A stretch of 55,062 bases of DNA from Candidatus Poseidoniaceae archaeon (GTDB lineage Archaea > Thermoplasmatota > Poseidoniia > Poseidoniales > Poseidoniaceae): positions 1 to 55,062 of the forward strand of contig CASICT010000017.1 in assembly GCA_949373265.1 (NCBI GenBank), written 5' to 3'. A program made the translations under genes and the position numbers. The notes beneath the pieces are model-generated. The model did no database searches, was not told the origin of the DNA, and saw only the letters and a program-made list of their open reading frames with translations. This document shows positions 53,541-55,062 of the stretch, in pieces; within the stretch, counting starts at the first letter, position 1; each line of letters opens with the position of its first letter.

Positions 53541-54193
53541 CACTTCTGAAGACTTAGCACCTTCTCTTTCGAAGTCGCTTCTTCCAACTCAGAAGTCGCC
53601 GACTTCAGAAGTCCATCTGAGCCTCCATCGCCTCGGACTCCTTTGAGTGCCTCAAGTCTCGGACATAGCCGTTCTTCCTCGGCCTGCCGCAAGTTCTTCT
53701 TGCCTTTCCAGACTCTCGCTCATCAGCCAGCCGATTTCTCTTCAGCCAAGGCGTTCTGCTTCACGTCTCCTCAGCGCGTCTTTCCGTTCAGCCTCTCATT
53801 CTAAGCTTCACGCTCAGCCTCAGATTCAGCCTTCGAGTCGGGCAGCGTCAGCTTCAATGCTCAGCCAGCCTGGCCTCTTCTTCTTCGACCAATTTGCTGA
53901 GCAGCATCTCTCAGCAAGAGACTTTCCTTGCATCCTCTTCGGCCAGCATGAATAGCTCTCTCATCTCTACGCTTAGCATGCAAGGTGCCGTTCAACCTCA
54001 GCCAAGTTTGCGGTCAAATTCGCATTATGAGCTTCTGAGAAATCAGGAGTAACCCCGGCGGGACAGGTCTTGGCGGTGTATCGCCATAGCACGGTGAGCT
54101 ACGGTCATCATCTACGGACCAACATGAACCAGATCCCGAACAGGAAGGCTCCGCCCAGAAAGGCCCAATCATAAGCCAAGAACCGAGGTCCAT
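52500..54193 (-). pseudogene. Coiled-coil protein with two DUF2135-like domains, frame broken many times
   Basis: Two homologous stretches on the minus strand each decode, across frames, to a DUF2135/YfaP-like beta domain: '[38 protein letters not shown]' then '[35 protein letters not shown]' (53540-53216), and a close copy (52880-52500). Before each is a Glu/Ala/Arg/Ser-rich stretch with coiled-coil composition (53000-53190, 53550-53980). Near 54193-54120 a hydrophobic helix 'MDLGSWLMI', '..WAFLGGAFLFGIWFMLVRR' could be an N-terminal anchor, then a Pro-rich turn. Gene start, order and number of breaks are uncertain. DUF2135 domains bind unknown ligands, mostly at cell surfaces. Confidence 0.55.
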
Positions 54194-54249
54194 GACAGTG
54201 GGCCTAATATCAAACTGGGACTTATTACCATCGCCTATATTGTGCCTAG

Positions 54250-55062
54250 TTATCTTTCGTGACGGGCAACAACTTCCAACAAATCCATCCGTCCAATGCG
54301 CCATATACCAACAGGGGTTGTTAGTAGAGCCGCTATCAAAACAAATCCTATGATTTTTAAGATTACAAAGTAGTCAATTATTACAGGGAAATGGAATGCC
54401 AGGTTGATGATAAATCAGCCATAGCAGTGTAATAACCTATGCTTACCAAAGCACCTGCAATACCTCCAAGTAACCCGATAAATGTGTGCTCTACAGTCAG
54501 AATAACTGCCAAACGCGAACGGCTCGCACCTAGCACCCTTAGAGTTGCTAATTCTGAGTCCCTTTCTGAAAGATTGATCAATAAAGTATTGAACAGAATG
54601 GCTATTGCTAACAATCCTCCAATTGCATAAACAGACTGCATAATCTCTGTTTGCTGATTGATTATTTGTTTGACAGACTCGACCATGATTTCTTTTTCTA
54701 CAATCGACGATGTTGAGATCCGTATATCCTCTATGTCCCCCTCCGGCAATAGTACTAGCAATGCCCCATTTGCTTCTTCACCAACGATGGAAACCAAATC
54801 TGCGCGATGTAAATATACAGACCTCGAAATTTCTCTAGCAATACCACTTATTTTCAAATCGTATTTAGTACCCTGATAGTCTATGGATATTGTATCACCA
54901 ACTGAATAGTCTTCAATTTCAGATGACCCTTCATCGAGAATTATTTCGGGAGGGAATTGGCCCTCTTTTGGAAGTTTACCATCCAACATGTTCAGCCGAT
55001 GTAGAGCGGTTTCTTGATCGGAAACAACATCTGCACCCTTGAGAATTAGTTCTTTATTGGTC
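54250..55062 (-). CDS. FtsX/MacB-type ABC transporter permease (5' partial, one frame break)
   Basis: The frame is open to the right edge, so the N terminus is outside the window. The visible part has a periplasmic-type domain ('EIILDEGSSEIEDYSVGDTISIDYQGTKYDLKISGIAR') and then the FtsX permease helices: 'MQSVYAIGGLLAIAILFNTLLINLSERDSELATLRVLGASRSRLAVILTVEHTFIGLLGGIAGALVSIGYY', the classic 'ERxxELAxLRxxGASR' coupling loop. After a break near 54406 the last helix continues 'FVILKIIGFVLIAALLTTPVGIWRIGRMDLLEVVARHER' to 54250. Such permeases export lipoproteins or peptides with a partner ATPase that is not in view. Confidence 0.85.

Noticed and set aside
54014..54304. A 96-codon minus-strand frame between the permease and the DUF2135 gene
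   Set aside because: Its upper part is the true C terminus of the FtsX permease in the wrong frame and its lower part mixes frames of the next gene, so it is not an independent gene.

Overview
The window looks like a piece of a planktonic marine archaeal chromosome, most probably Marine Group II (Candidatus Poseidoniales) or a close Thermoplasmatota relative. The archaeal signature is direct: S6e, aIF2-gamma, Dph2, Orc1/Cdc6, RpoK, a complete A-type ATP synthase operon and a DUF357 protein. It is combined with aerobic and surface traits common in that group: heme A synthesis, an acyl-CoA dehydrogenase, a class II HMG-CoA reductase, and several large secreted proteins with C-terminal membrane anchors. 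The lineage is inferred from gene content; there is no rRNA gene here to settle it.

Layout. 1-3.1 kb: the end of a tRNA nucleotidyltransferase-like gene, small membrane and EF-hand proteins, a cupredoxin and a PKD-domain lipoprotein-like/secreted protein. 3.2-7.4 kb: TspO, a pseudouridine synthase, an acyl-CoA dehydrogenase, a GcvH-like protein and Dph2. 7.5-11.3 kb: information processing (Orc1/Cdc6, S6e, aIF2-gamma, PIN protein, winged-helix regulator). 11.3-14.2 kb (minus): an operon of an AAA+/winged-helix protein, a beta-propeller/TPR protein and DUF357, separated from divergent HMG-CoA reductase by a spacer with 11-bp phased GTTAACGC repeats. 15.7-21.4 kb (minus): smc-scpA-scpB. 21.5-27.3 kb: a zinc-ribbon membrane protein, NadB, PanE and a large membrane protein that resembles a site-2 protease without its metal ligands. 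27.3-35.8 kb (minus): ATP synthase genes H-I-K-E-C-F-A-B-D. 36-46.5 kb: a methyltransferase, a thrombospondin type 3-repeat protein, GNAT, three KaiC/RecA-like genes behind a pilin-like lamin-tail protein, a 984-residue surface protein and tRNA-Ser(GCT). 46.6-49.6 kb: CtaB, CtaA and a membrane-tethered thioredoxin-fold protein. 49.7-55 kb: RpoK, tryptophan 2,3-dioxygenase, PurP, a DUF2135 repeat protein and an FtsX-type permease running off the right edge.

A dominant feature is single-base frame breaks inside conserved genes (cupredoxin, nadB, atpD, atpB, atpA, ctaB, FtsX permease), becoming very dense from about 50.2 to 54.4 kb (kynA, purP, DUF2135 gene). In each case conserved motifs continue in another frame and catalytic residues are kept. 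Because several are essential, single-copy genes, I interpret most breaks as sequence or assembly indels (often in or next to short homopolymers) rather than gene death. I therefore give whole-gene spans and the approximate break positions.

The most interesting candidates for undescribed biology are the pilin-like/KaiC three-ATPase cassette (40.0-43.4 kb), the AAA+ plus beta-propeller operon with its phased repeats (11.3-14.4 kb), the inactive-looking site-2 protease homologue (24.9-27.3 kb), and the coiled-coil/DUF2135 repeat protein (52.5-54.2 kb).
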